Shown here in pieces: positions 1-11,604 of a stretch of 64,000 bases of DNA. Source of the DNA: Trichostrongylus colubriformis (taxonomy: Eukaryota; Nematoda; Chromadorea; Rhabditida; Trichostrongylidae); assembly GCA_963978905.1 (NCBI GenBank), contig OZ022257.1, forward strand, positions 30,581,274 to 30,645,273. The letters are read 5' to 3'. Below the pieces are notes generated by a model. The model ran no database searches. It was given only the letters and a program-made list of their open reading frames with translations, and was not told the DNA's origin. Positions within the stretch are counted from its first letter, which is position 1. Each line of letters starts with the position of its first letter. The translations under genes were made by a program, and so were the position numbers.

Positions 1-687
1 TGAAGGAAGTTAGTTTGAGGGAAGGTTGATGAGGATTTGATGAGGAAATTTCGAAGTGTTTCACGGAAATGGCCATAACTTCCTTCAAACTTAACCATAT
101 GAGTCCGTTTTGGTGAAGCAGGGTCTGCTAGGATGTCGCTTCCGAATGGCTACCTGAGCTATGCCATATCTTCAGAACGAGGCAAGAGAAATTCAAAAAA
201 GGCAGTTGAGGAAAGCTTTCTTTCGTCGAATTTGCGAGATCTTCCCACGAATCTTCCCAAAAATCGATTCATTGTTGCTGAAATTTTTCCGGTATGCATC
301 CTTTGCTCTCGGAGGCCTAGTGGAAAGGCGAGAAGCGTCGGTCAGCTTTTCTGTGCGATGCGCCATGCATGAGGATTTCATCCACGTTCTCAATGAATAC
401 AAGTGTTTTTCCGGTCCGCATAGTGGCCGCCAACACTAGGTTACGTACTTGCGATCGTAGTAAGATATGGAAGAAGTCCATATCAGCTCATTTCTCGTTT
501 TCATCCCATTGTTTCTGGAGTGTCCATCCACGGTGGTACCCGTTGATAGATATCGCTTTCCACGGCTTATCGGTGAATTCCGGAGGTGTCTCTGTACGTG
601 GTTTCGGTGTCAGCGGACCAACGAAAGAGTTATTGGTACTGGCCGGTTTCTTTGTGGATTGCGCCTTGCATGAGGTTTCCATGATGA
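1..687. other. No supportable gene
   Basis: Short overlapping open frames occur on both strands, but none has a recognisable motif or convincing splice signals. I see no repeat shared with the rest of the window. Confidence 0.4.
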
Positions 688-1153
688 TTAAAGGAACCGG
701 AAGGGGGTCCGAAACAAGAGAAACATACAAAGAAATGAGCATTTCGTAACGAACGCAGAAGGTTAGAAGCGATAATCGGTGAAAAAACCCGAACTCAAAA
801 GTGCATCGCTGCGGTGTGTATTCGCGCCTCATTCGCATCATCGCACTGGCGTTCCGAGTTGTCCGCTGTAGGAGACGGCCGCGGGCCAACTTTGGTTGTA
901 GCACCTGACTCCCAGCGTAGTGGAGCGGCCATTCCCTACTACATTAACATTCATGTAAGTACATCTAGAAACAATATAAGAAAGAACAAAGGAGAAGGTA
1001 AAAGGAATGAACAACTTTATAATGGAAACATCTTCTCTTGGCACCATGCCAAGGCGTCAAATTGGCGAGTTTGTGCAATGGCGGCCACTTGAACTCGTCC
1101 ACACTACGTCTGTTCTACAGTAAGCCAAAATTACTCCCTTACGGTGTCTTTAA
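688..1153 (+). mobile_element. TTAA-flanked MITE, family D copy 1
   Basis: The element is bordered by TTAA on both sides (688-691 and 1150-1153). Its tips are inverted: AAGGAACCGGAAGGGGG at the left, and the reverse complement of CCCTTACGGTGTCTT at the right. The same sequence recurs at 10813-11274 in the same orientation and at 29236-29722 in the opposite one, so this is a dispersed non-autonomous element. Open frames inside are not conserved as proteins. A TTAA target is typical of piggyBac-type transposition; that assignment is inferred. Confidence 0.75.
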
Positions 1154-1881
1154 GTTAAACTAGTTTTGGGTTCGAACTCATTTAGTCAATTTATTCTTCT
1201 CCCCTTACACTTTAGACCCTGAGCCTGAGAAATTCTGCTGATCACTGCTCATCTCAACAATTACGACCCCCCCCCCCTTTAGCGGACCAAATACGACCCC
1301 CCCCCTGTTGAGGATTTCCAACGGAGGCTTGACCCTGCACCGTGGTAGTTATGTCCCGAAGCGATCAAGCACAAACATGGTGTGGAATGTCCCCATCGCT
1401 TTGGGGCCCGACTAATGGCAGCGACCCAAGTCCACACTATTCTTGTCGCCTTGCTACGTCGTGACGCGACGACGGGTGATAGCCTTTACCGTATTATTAT
1501 GTCCTAATAATACACAGTCCTTTGTATATGCATTCTAGGCTAAAAGCCTTCTCCGGTTTCAGACAGTATTGAAATTCAGTTATAAAGCAGTAATAAGGTC
1601 TGCAGGGTTGGATTTCAATTAGCTCTGTCTACTGCCTTTGCAGGCCTGCTAATGTTAGGAATGGCTCGTAATGTTTTTGCTTGCTGTAAGCAGTAACAGC
1701 TCTGTGACAGCGCGTAACAACTTTGCTGTTGCTTAGTAAACCGAACGTGCAGTATAAACAGATTTATTAAAACTTCGATTTTTTAGATTTATAAAATTCC
1801 ATCGGAATTTTCGGGTAGCGGAAATCCAATTTTGAAGTTTTTAAACTGAGCTTATAGGCATCTTATTTCCGCAGTTTCTAG
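1154..1881. other. Non-coding spacer with poly-C tracts
   Basis: Two pyrimidine-rich C tracts lie near 1267-1310. No gene or repeat shared elsewhere was identified; the end carries the likely splice acceptor of the next gene (TTTCTAG ending at 1881). Confidence 0.4.
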
Positions 1882-3088
1882 CCGTTGGTTTCCGAATTGA
1901 TTCCTTACGTGTGGGATGCTCACGGAAGTTGTTCTGTTCTTCTTGGTGTGGCCCGATGGATGAAAGCTGGATTTGCGACTTGCCGACCAGGTTTGTCATC
2001 CTTTTCAGATGATATTTTAAAAGCTAATAGGCTGACTTCCATTACACTTTTATTGTTGAGCCTGCTAGATTTCCTTTGAGAAGAGGAACTCGCATTGAGA
2101 AGGAAGGAGAAGAATAGCACACAGGTGGTGGAACTCAGAGATCACGCAGGTGATGGGGTACTCTGGCCATTGTGCATCATCTAAGTTATGAGTCGTTGAA
2201 TCCCCTCCTTAAGCCATTTCAGTATAATAAAAATGAAAATGCTCCTGAATCATCTTCCTCTACTCTCCACCTCCAAGTTCTGCTGGCACTATGCTACCCT
2301 TTTTCAATTTTGTGTAGTGCCTCTCTGTGTCTGTAATAGCTGGCTTTGGGTTTCAGATTGGCAGCCTCGCTTTTGGAATAGCACTCGTGAGGACGAGCCG
2401 TGGATTATGGGCGGAGGATTTCTTTGCGAATGTTCAAAGTAAGTGCGTTATCACACTTCCGCGAAGGTACTTATAATGAGTCAGGTCATTTTTCCTGGCT
2501 CATGTTGTGGTTAAAGGAATCGTCCACGGAAAATGAGTTTTTGTGTTACCCATATATTTATGTTGTATTTCCCTAATGTTGGCCTCATGCAAAATTTCAC
2601 GCGAAAAAATGTGAATCTAGCTGAGATACAGCACCACAAAGTGCGGTCCCAGTGGGCGGGGCCTCCGTGTAAAAGCCTCGTCCCGTCTTCCGCCGCCGTT
2701 GGGAACGGAGAGTGGGACTGTTTACGTAACCTTCTGTGCCTACAATGCGTCTCCGACAACGGCGGACGCGGTACGAGGCTTTTACACGGAGGCCCCGCCC
2801 ACTGGGACCGCACTTTGTGGTGCTGTATCTCAGCCAGATTCACATTTTTTCGCGTGGAATTTTGCATGAGGCCAACATTAGGCAAATACAACATAAATAT
2901 ATGAGTAACACAAAAGCTCATTTTCCGTGGACGATTCCTTTAATGTTGGAGCCATGAAATTCATAGCAACTAGCGCATTCAGGCTTGTTGCACCCTATGG
3001 GCCCATCATGCGGCTGTTCAGCAACAGAACGCTCTTGCCTCTATCCATTGTGAACTACGAGATTCTGCCGTACACAAAGGGCGATTTG
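1882..3088 (+). CDS. Three internal exons of an unrecognised spliced gene
   Basis: Three exons join in one frame: 1882-1990, 2357-2438 and 2983-3088. Exon 1 follows TTTCTAG and ends CCAG before GTTTGT. Exon 2 follows TTTCAG and ends TTCAAA before GTAAGT. Exon 3 follows ATTCAG and ends GATTTG before GTAAGT. The split codons are completed exactly at both junctions (G+AT gives Asp, AA+G gives Lys). The joined peptide (about 99 residues) is rich in Trp, Arg and Pro, with parts such as DWQPRFWNSTREDEPW and PLSIVNYEILPYTKGDL. I do not recognise the family. The start and end exons were not found, so this may be the middle of a longer gene or a fragment. The second intron contains a foldback MITE. 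Confidence 0.55.
2511..2943. mobile_element. Foldback MITE family E copy 1, inside an intron
   Basis: TTAA borders (2511-2514, 2940-2943) flank a self-complementary element whose arms are roughly 190 bp. The left arm starts AGGAATCGTCCACGG and the right arm ends with its reverse complement. A second copy lies at 37718-38150 with the central loop inverted relative to this one. The long open frames on both strands (123-136 codons) are mirror products of the inverted arms, not genes. It sits wholly inside the second intron of the gene at 1882-3088. Confidence 0.85.
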
Positions 3089-3894
3089 GTAAGTAGTGCT
3101 CCCCTTTTCATCAAATCTTTCAAGACTTTACTTATCTGAATATGATACTGTGTCATTACATAAATGATGTCTGATTTCCTCGACGCGATATTTTATCGAA
3201 ATCTTAGGTTTTCACAGCATGTTATAAACATAGGAAAATCAGGTGAACTTTGAGCTTGCAAAGTAAAGATCTAGTCATCAGATTACTCTAACCACCAATT
3301 TACCGTAATTCTATGCTTTCTGGGAAGGAACCTATCGACTATTCGTACCAACTTAAGACCTTTACCAAACATTCCGTCTTTTTACTACCTGGTGAATTGC
3401 TTTCCCTTTTCAATTTTGTTTTTCGGTAGGGTGTAAGGTTGCCCTTCGGAGCGTGACAATTTTCCAAGCTGAAATGTTTCTCCTCTGCATCATGACATGT
3501 ATTATTTGTAAAAATTATGGTCTGGGGCTTATTTCAGCTTACATAGTGGGGAGGGGCAAGGCGTTGAAAAAAGCACTTCCAACATGTGATAGTCTTCACC
3601 TCCAGTTAGGGTGCTGCTCATGATATTTTGCTGCCAGCGGAGGAGAAGTTGATAGGAAGAATGGCTAATAGTTGGTTCTCGCGATTCAGTAGACGTGAAT
3701 TTGCCTTGCCGACCGAGGACTCCCCGGACGCCCTTGTCAGTTCGATGAGGTGCGATTGCAATAGATCATTCAAAAAGAATCGCGACGTTCAACTCAAGGA
3801 TTGGCTCAACACATAGGGCGTTCGCCCTCTACTGTTTTCATATCCCTTCGTTGGGGGAGACTCAGTAAATTGGCGCGTGGGTGCAACATCAGCC
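3089..3894. other. No recognised feature
   Basis: A continuation of the preceding gene would be expected here. No next exon with the required phase 0 could be chosen with confidence. A 62-codon open frame at 3628-3816 is unassigned. Confidence 0.3.
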
Positions 3895-3966
3895 TACTCT
3901 GCATATATAATTCGCTTAGTATGTCTGTCGGTGTGTGTGTCCGTCTCTCTGTCACGAAATCAGGTA
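3895..3966 (+). repeat. R1 repeat head fragment
   Basis: This is the signature start of the R1 family: TATATAATTCGCTTAGTATG, then GT-rich sequence and CCGTCTCTCTGTCACGAAAT. It stops where a different repeat begins. Confidence 0.7.
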
Positions 3967-3970
3967 TTTT

Positions 3971-4435
3971 ATGAAAAACGACCTGTGGAGATGGGGACAA
4001 TTGTGGGAAGGAAGGGCATGGAACAAGAAGTAAAGACCATACATGGACCAAGTCAAGCTCCGCTCGCGGTGGGTGGGGCGTTCACTGATTGGGCTCCAAT
4101 GTGCCCCCAAACAAGGGGCGAAGATGGGTTCAGGTCAGCGATGAGTTCCTGAAAGTCACGAAGGAGTCCTGGGCACATGGACGGAGCGTCTGTGGTGGTG
4201 GGCGGAGCTTGGACATTTCATGAAAAATGACCTGTGGAGATTGGGACAAGTGTGGGATGGGTAGGGCATGGGCAACTAGTGAAGACCATACATGGACCAG
4301 GTCAATCTCCCCCACGGTAGGCGGGGCGTGCACTGAAATGTCCCGTTTCCAGATAAAATTTGTTAACAATGTGCCCCAAACGTGAGAGAAGATGGATTCA
4401 GGTAGGCGATGAGTTTTTAACGAAAGATCATGCTA
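3971..4435 (+). repeat. 249-bp tandem duplication
   Basis: Two imperfect copies begin with ATGAAAAACGACCTGTGGAG at 3971 and a close variant at 4220, a period of 249 bp. Each carries the landmarks AAGACCATACATGGACC and GGGGCG. A related inverted fragment lies near 54150-54350. Nothing coding is recognised. Confidence 0.7.
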
Positions 4436-4640
4436 TGTATAATTCGCTCAGTATGTCAGTTTGTGCGTGTGTGTGTCCGTCTCTCTGTCACGAAATTCCT
4501 ATCTCGTCGCAGTAGAGCCGGAACCCCGAATTTTCCAAGTGTATAGAGGATGGTAAGGGGACCCTGGCGGTGGTGGACTGAGAGTGATAGCAGCTGAAAA
4601 GGGCTGATAAAAAGCCTTACAGATGTTTAGCAAGGTGGGA
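4436..4640 (+). repeat. R1 repeat head fragment
   Basis: It has the R1 start motif (TATAATTCGCTCAGTATGTC) followed by the conserved GCGGTGGTGGACTGAGAG and GGGCTGATAA modules. It ends before the internal satellite seen in longer copies. Confidence 0.7.
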
Positions 4641-5084
4641 GATTTCGCACAAAGACGCATTGAATAAGCACCAGACGAAAAAAATGAGAAGGCGTAACCA
4701 CAAAAGAACTATTATATCATATGTATTTCCTAAGGAATACAAAAACTATACGCTTCTGAAACTTCACACTAACATTTGAGAACTCTAGTAAAATACCTCC
4801 TACAATAAAGTCACAACGGGGTGACCCATGTAGGAGGAAGCTGGAAAGCGAGAGAATCTGATCATTTGGGGAATTTAATTCTGTCATTTTCTGCTTTTCT
4901 TCACAACGGATTCCCTGACCCGCTTTCCAACGACGTTGGATTTTAATGAGGAAAGGCGGGATGTGTGAAGATCGAATATCGCATCCAGAAACACTGTTCC
5001 AACTCGCACTGTAGTCCTACATTGATGCTCATAACACAAGGAAAGGATCCTTTAGAGCAACATATTCCATCACCTGAATTCCTA

Positions 5085-6863
5085 TATTAATAACCAGTCG
5101 GCGGGTGCACACTACTGCGCGCGATTCATGGCGATGTTGTGCAAAATGGGTTTGATCAACACGACCACAGTAGTGTATGGGATTGGGTGAAAATTTCCTT
5201 TCCTCTGCTTTCAGTTGAGCTATTGAGTTGGGAAAAAGCAAGGAAGATGATGTGATAACAAAGCATTTCGGTATTGATATACTTCAGTCGCTCTGTGCAT
5301 CGAACCCATTTTGCACGTCATCGACATGAATCGCCGTAGTAGTGTGCGCCAACCAACTGGTTCAGGTCATCATCAGGAGTTGGGTAGTTTAGAGATCGAT
5401 TTTTGTATTCGATTGTATCGATTGATTAGAATTTGTTCACTTGCTGAGCATCTTTATCACATTGATGGTAGATCCATATCCCAATTATCGATGTTTACCG
5501 TTTTCATAAACATGCTTCACTATTTGGAATTTCACATAGTCTAGCGGTCGATAACCAGTGATGCTGCCGGTACCGCGTCAGAAAATGATTCCGGGTGAAC
5601 CGTTTGCTTTGCTATCACAGATATAGGTTGTATCATGATTATCAATGAAGATCGCAGTATCAAGAGAAATGCACCATTCTTAGAACGCTAGGCATTCAGC
5701 GGTCGATACAGCAACCAGTGATATCAGAACATAAACAAAATATGTTTGCCCAATGCCACTGAGCATCAAACGCTTTTGCTAAAGCGGTCGTTAGTAGTAG
5801 TAGGCCATATAAAGGATTTCATCCCATCCAGTTCCTAATCTTATCAGCCACTGTAAGCCGTTATTTGTTCCGCTGAGGCCCCTGTACCTAGCAACACCAT
5901 TGTGGCCCTGTACCCTACAATACCTGTGAATGTGAACATCCCACTGTTAACCGCAAAAGCAAACCGCTTTTGGTGTCATTTCCCCTCCTTATCAAATCCT
6001 ATAACCGTTATCAAGCTGGATCACCCACCATCAATGTCCCCGTCCCACTCCGTAAAACACTTGTGAGTATGAACGCTTTAGGATCAATGCGAAAAGCGAA
6101 AAGGATTCGACGACGCTAGCCTTTTTGAGCTCCTTATCTAGTCTTATCAACCGTTATTAATGCGAGTCACCCACCATAAATGTCCCTGGCCCACTCTGCT
6201 AAACACATGTGAGTGTCAGCGCTGTTGGATCAACGCGAAAGGCGGAAGGGTTTGGCGACATTTGTCTTCCGAGGCTCCTCATCAGCCCTTATCAGTTGCT
6301 ATCACTTTCGATCCACCACCATTAGTTTCCCCTTGCCACCTCTTACATCACTTTTAAAGACACCGTTAGGGCAATTTTGGCAAAATGGGGGATTACGAAA
6401 GTAGAGGTGCTCAGTAATATAACAGCAGAAAAAGAACGACATAAAACGGCGAAAAAACCAAGAAATAGGAACCCGAAATTCCCCCTTCTCTCTCTCGTCC
6501 TCTGCGTCTCTGGTCGGAGTGGACTGAAGACAGGCAAGAGTCTCAACTAGCCGGCCGCGATTGTTGTCCCGCCCCTCCACGTCGACTCCCCCGGGCGCAT
6601 AACGGCATAACGGCATGACGAGCTGCGGGGCCGCCATAAGATCCCAAGCCATGTTTTTTCAATGCGATTTTCGCTACATATGACCTCCTTTGAGGTATAA
6701 GGTTCGTTTCAGAGAACATGTGCTTCCAGATATCAGTTTTCCCTTACCCCTAATGGTGCCTTTAAAATAAACGGTCCCAGCTTTGCTGCGACGTGAGATA
6801 TGAGTTTCGTGACAGACGGACACGCATACAAACACACACAGACATACAAAGCGAATTATATAT
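5085..6863 (-). repeat. R1 repeat, inverted copy, interrupted by a MITE
   Basis: On the minus strand this matches the copies at 8929-10472 and 59886-61745. The tail (CCAGTTGGTTGGCGCACACT and CGCCATGAATCGCGCGCAGT modules) is at 5090-5360. The CTAGCGGTCGATA module is near 5540, two satellite units are at about 6000-6350, and the head (GTCCGTCTGTCACGAAACTC region) is at 6790-6863. A 412-bp MITE (6354-6765) separates the satellite from the head. The distal end runs into the N gap. Confidence 0.7.
6354..6765 (-). mobile_element. TTAA-flanked MITE, family B copy 1
   Basis: TTAA lies at both borders. The tips are AGACACCGTTAGGG and the reverse complement AGGCACCATTAGGGG. Copies of the same 412-bp length are at 54710-55121 and 56657-57068. 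It is nested inside an R1 copy, so it inserted after R1. No transposase is encoded. Confidence 0.8.
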
Positions 6864-7063
6864 NNNNNNNNNNNNNNNNNNNNNNNNNNNNNNNNNNNNN
6901 NNNNNNNNNNNNNNNNNNNNNNNNNNNNNNNNNNNNNNNNNNNNNNNNNNNNNNNNNNNNNNNNNNNNNNNNNNNNNNNNNNNNNNNNNNNNNNNNNNNN
7001 NNNNNNNNNNNNNNNNNNNNNNNNNNNNNNNNNNNNNNNNNNNNNNNNNNNNNNNNNNNNNNN
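6864..7063. other. Assembly gap (200 N)
   Basis: Exactly 200 undetermined bases, probably a fixed-size scaffold gap. The left side is an R1 head; the right side is unrelated sequence. Open frames through it are meaningless. Confidence 1.
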
Positions 7064-8025
7064 TTAGGCTATCGCGTTCAATAAATACTCTGGTAATTCT
7101 GAAGAACACATAAGGGCGCTATAGTAATATGGGGGCACCACACAGTAGACATTATTTGTTACCTAAACCAAAAGGGTAAGGAAATTCTTCCTTTCTTCGC
7201 TGAGGCGTACGCAAAAATATTTGCGGTGCTATTGCAAGCATGGGGGGTTACGGAAAGTTGCCTATATAAGCATCCTGGCGAGATCTTTGAGGGGACAATC
7301 TGCACATTCTGGCGTATACTTTTGCCCAAGCCTTGAAGGAGGAAGGAACTGGCTCCTTTTCTCTTCTTGGCTTAGGTAAAAATAGGGTCCTGTAGTGAGA
7401 TGCCCCCCCCCCTCATTGCGATAGCACTACATTCGCCTTAGTATGCAGATCGACCTTACAAAGATCCACTCAAGATGTGTAAATGAGCAATTTTTCGTAA
7501 GATGCCCTCCTCATAGCGATAGCAACCACAGAAGTAAAGTAATCCAAATCTTTAGAAACCTCGGAAATAAGGCCAATCTAACCGCCGGCTTAGACCACAT
7601 CACGAAGAGTTTGGATATGCTTCCACGTCATGTCATATGTTATCACCCGATAGTTGCACTTACTATCGGTACATCCTCTACTCTCTCTCTCTAATTTCAG
7701 TCAACAGCATCTCAGCTCTTCTACAGATTAGGTTGAAGATGGGTGTTGGCCACTCAGGAGTGAAGGGATTTATCTGATCTACGTATTCTGCGTGTACTAA
7801 TCTGAAACGGAAAATCCTCTGTAGTGATAGAAGGGGACACCTGCTCACAGGCGAAACAAAAATATTCGAGTTGTCGTGAACAGTGCTCTTGAGAAACGTC
7901 CTTATTACATTTCTTGGATGCTGTTCAAAATGAGCACGGATACCATCCCATGGAACTCGACATGGACTCCTGGTCGAAAGAGAAAAATCTATCATTCCAC
8001 GCAAAATCTTGGAAGTCGTATTCAC
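7064..8025. other. No recognised feature
   Basis: It has a short poly-C tract near 7405 and a CT run near 7680. Open frames are short and lack motifs. Confidence 0.3.
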
Positions 8026-8467
8026 TTAAAGGCACACCTCGCGAAAAATTGTGAGATTACAGGATGTAGAGGCCCTGGTTTACCCACCAGTGAAGACAAA
8101 TAAATCAAAACCCCTCACAACCAGCAGAAATGAAGCTCCCTGGCCTCAGTACTCGTACGAGTATTGGAGATTAGAAATGAGTTTTTGCTCGATGATATCG
8201 CGCAAAGTGCTACGATATCACCTGTTTTGCCCTGTTCTGCTACCTTCGCTATTGATATCGCTGCCTTATCTTGTCATATCGCAAGTTTCCCTCTCGTCTA
8301 AGCCGGGTGTGACTCGGCTCGGTGGGCTCAGCTCGGCTCAGGTCGACCAGGCCGTGCGCGGCGGGGTGAACCGTGGCGCCGCGAAAAGGGTGCAGTCTTC
8401 ACATCCAATGGTCTACCTACCTTGAGAAGGTGAGGACCACTTTGATTTTCGCGTGGTGTGCCTTTAA
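8026..8467 (+). mobile_element. TTAA-flanked MITE, family G
   Basis: Borders are TTAA at 8026-8029 and 8464-8467. Tips AGGCACACCTCGCGAAAA and TTTTCGCGTGGTGTGCCT are imperfect inverted repeats. The right half is GC-rich. A degraded relative of the right half is at 39895-40110. Non-autonomous; piggyBac-type mobilisation is inferred from the TTAA. Confidence 0.7.
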
Positions 8468-8928
8468 GTTAAACTCTAGAAATCCCAAGTCAGCGCGCAT
8501 TGTAGTTCTTGGGAGAAAGTGGCCCCATCTCTAGCACGAGCAGCATCTGTTAGGCTCAGGGAACTCGAGCAAAACCCGCCCATCGCTGGACGCTACATAT
8601 CTGGAGGAGGCATCATCACTGAAATCAGATTTGCTCGGAGCTCCAACATAGGACACAAACGTTAGGCTTGAAGGAAAGGCGATGTGAATAGCAAAGCTCA
8701 CCTGGTGAACTGTAAGCTGTTTGCGGCCTTGTGCACAAAAATCGATATTTTCTATCAATATCGGTGTGCATGATGCTGTAGAATTAAATTTCTATGACGC
8801 ACTCACTCAGTGATATGGTCCACAAGCTGTTTCCAGCATTCTGGACAAGAACCTATATTTTCATCCAATATTGATTGGTGGTGCTTAATGCTGTAGAATT
8901 CCAACTTCTATGGGGGCATTCAGTAGTA

Positions 8929-10472
8929 TATAATTCGCTTGTCATGTCTGTCCGTGTGTGTGTTTGTCCGTCTGTCTGTCACTAAATTCATATCTCGCGT
9001 CGCAGTGAAGCTGGGACCATGAATTTTACAAGTGATGTAGGGGCTGGCAAGGGAACACTATTGGTGGGGGACCGGTTCTGGTAGCAATAGATAAGGGCTG
9101 ATAAGGAGCCTTGTAAGGCGAATGTTGCCAAATCCATTTCGCCTTTCGGGTTGATCCCAGAGCGCCGATATTCATAGGTTTTGAGTGTTGGGAAATGGAC
9201 ATTAATGATGGGTGTCTCGCATCGATAACGGTTGATAAGATTCGATAAAGAGCTCAAAAAGGCTAGAGTCGTCGAATTCGTTTTGCTTTTCGCATTGATC
9301 TCAGAGTGTTAATGCTCACAAGTGTTTTGCGGAGTGGGACGAGGACATTGATGTTGGGTAATCCAGCTTGATAACGTATATAGGATTTGATAAGGAGCAT
9401 GAGAAGGCAAATGTCGTCAAATTCTTTTCGCCTTTTGCGTTGATCCAAGAACGTTGACACTCACGGGTGTTCAGCATGATGGGCCATGGACATTAATGGT
9501 GGGTGATCCAAATTCATAATGCTTTATAAAATTTGATAAGGAGCATGAGAAGGGTGATGTCACCAAGGTCGTTTCGCTTTTGCGGTCAACAGTGGAATGT
9601 TCACATTTGCAGATATTGTATGGTACGGGGAACCCAATGATTTGTTGGGTACAGGGACCTCAGTGAAACTGATACCGGCCTACAGTGGCTAATAAGAACC
9701 GTTGGATTGGATGGGATAAAATTTTATACATCGCTTGCCACTACTATACGACCGCTTTAGCAAAATCGTCTGACGCTCATTGCCATTGGGTTAAGAATTT
9801 TTTTCTGTTTTGATATCTTTGGCCGATGTATCGACCGCTGATTTGCCTAGAGCTCCAAATAATGGTGCATTCATCTTGGTCTGCGATCTATATTGATAAT
9901 CATGATACAACCTTTATTTGTGATAGCAAAGCAAGCCATCCACTCGGAATCATTTTCTAATGCGGTACTGGCAGATGGCAACATTGACTATCTACCGCTA
10001 GACTATGGAAAATTCCAAATGGTGAAGCTTGTTCACGAAAACGATAAACATCGATAATCGGGATATGGATCAGCCATCAATGTGTAGGAATTGGATGCCC
10101 AGCAAGTGAAGAAATAGTTACTAATCGATGCAATCGAATACAAAACTATTCATCTCTAAACTGTCCAAACTACCAATGATGACCTAAACCAGTTGGCTGG
10201 CGCACACTTCTGCTCGCGATTCATGTCGATCACGTGCAAAATGGGTTCGATGCAAAGCGAAGTATAGTGATACTGAAATGCGTCTTTACCACGCCATATT
10301 CTCTGCTTTTTTCCAATTCAATAGCTCAGCTGAAAGCTGAAGAGGAAATTTCCACTCAATTCCATATACAGCTGTGGGTGCCGATCAAACCCATCTTGCA
10401 CAACATCGCCATGAATCATGCGTAGTGATTCATGGCGATGTTGTGCAAGTAGTGTGCGCCCGCCAACTGGTA
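8929..10472 (+). repeat. R1 repeat copy with internal satellite
   Basis: It has the head TATATAATTCGCTTGTCATG, then GATAAGGAGC satellite units (about 9097 to 9560), the CGACCGCT/AAATGGTGCAT module and the tail CCAGTTGGCTGGCGCACACT. All are collinear with 59886-61745. It contains a perfect 24-bp inverted duplication at 10395-10449 that the other copies lack. No protein-coding potential is recognised. Confidence 0.8.
10395..10449. repeat. Perfect 24-bp inverted duplication, 7-bp spacer
   Basis: Arms 10395-10418 and 10426-10449 are exact reverse complements separated by TGCGTAG. The related R1 copy at 61.7 kb has only one arm, so the second arm was copied from the first. Confidence 0.9.
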
Positions 10473-10812
10473 GTTCATAAGCTGTTCCCGGTCCTCTGCA
10501 CAAAAAGCGATATTTTCAATCAATATCGACGGGTGCTACATGATGTGTAGAATTTCAGCCACTATGAGGGCACTCATCATTGGTTACATGATCACCTGAT
10601 CGCCTGTTCAATTTGTGTCTTATTCATTTTGCTCAGTCGTCTAGTGTCTAAAACGCATGTCGATCGCCAACTCTAAACACTACCTAATGCGGTATAGGGG
10701 CAAAAATCGTGTCTGAAATAAAAATACTTTGAAATTTCGAATAGTGGTACCTGTTCAGAAAGATGATAATCACTGGCTACAGCCAAATGGATTTACCGCT
10801 AACATATAACAA
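10473..10812. other. No gene seen
   Basis: The spacer has limited similarity to 8680-8900 (AGCTGTTTCC, CGATATTTTC and TGTAGAATT modules). It is likely an older dispersed repeat. Confidence 0.35.
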
Positions 10813-11274
10813 TTAAAGGAACCGGCAGGGGGTCCGAAACAAGAGGAACATGCAAAGAAATGAGCATTTTGTAATGAACACTCAAGGTTAGAAGCGATAG
10901 CAGGCTAAAAAACCCGGACTCAAAAGCGCGACGCTGCGGTGTGTATTCGCATCCCATTCGCATCAGCGCATCCATTCCGAGTTGTTCGCTGTAGGAGACG
11001 GGCCGTGGGCCAACGTTAGTTGCAGCACTTGACTCCTAGCACAGTGGAGTGTCCATTCCCAACTACATTAACATTTATGTAAGTACATCTAGGATCAATA
11101 TAAGAAAGAACGAAGTAAAAAGTAAAGGAAAAACAAAATTATAATAGAAACATCTCCTTTTGGCACAATGCCAAGGCGTCAAATTGGCGAGTTTGTGCAA
11201 TGGCGGCCACTTAAACTCGTCCACACTACGTCTGTTCTACCGTAAGCCAAAATTACCCCCTTCAGGTGTCTTCA
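10813..11274 (+). mobile_element. TTAA-flanked MITE, family D copy 2
   Basis: Collinear with 688-1153. The left border is TTAA; the right border has mutated to TTCA after GGTGTC. Shared landmarks include GGAACCGGCAGGGGGTCCG and GTCAAATTGGCGAGTTTGTG. Confidence 0.75.
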
Positions 11275-11604
11275 AGGACACGGGAGGTGGCAATTCCGTC
11301 TACACTGATTTAAGATCCACCGTAACGCTTGTAGTTGGCAGATTGCAGACAATGCGCTCAGGGAGTGGATAAAGTGCCTGAGCGATGCGACCAAATCCAA
11401 AACTATCAGTTGACCTGACTATTTGAGTTCCCGAATCGTGATGTCGTGGCTTTCTGCAGTCCATAGAGAAGCAATACATTGGTGTGTGATCCGAAGGGGT
11501 AACAACTGAAAGGAGTGACAAGGGACATTAATGAGCAAGTGTCATCGAGTTCGTCGAACTATTCGAGGCGACTCCATTGAAGATGAGTGATCGATTTCAT
11601 ATGG

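Noticed and set aside
2511..2943. 123-136 codon open frames on both strands
   Set aside because: They are mirror products of the inverted arms of foldback element E; both copies give near-identical peptides from opposite strands.
6762..7113. Frames of 94-115 codons around 6.8-7.1 kb
   Set aside because: They run through 200 undetermined bases.
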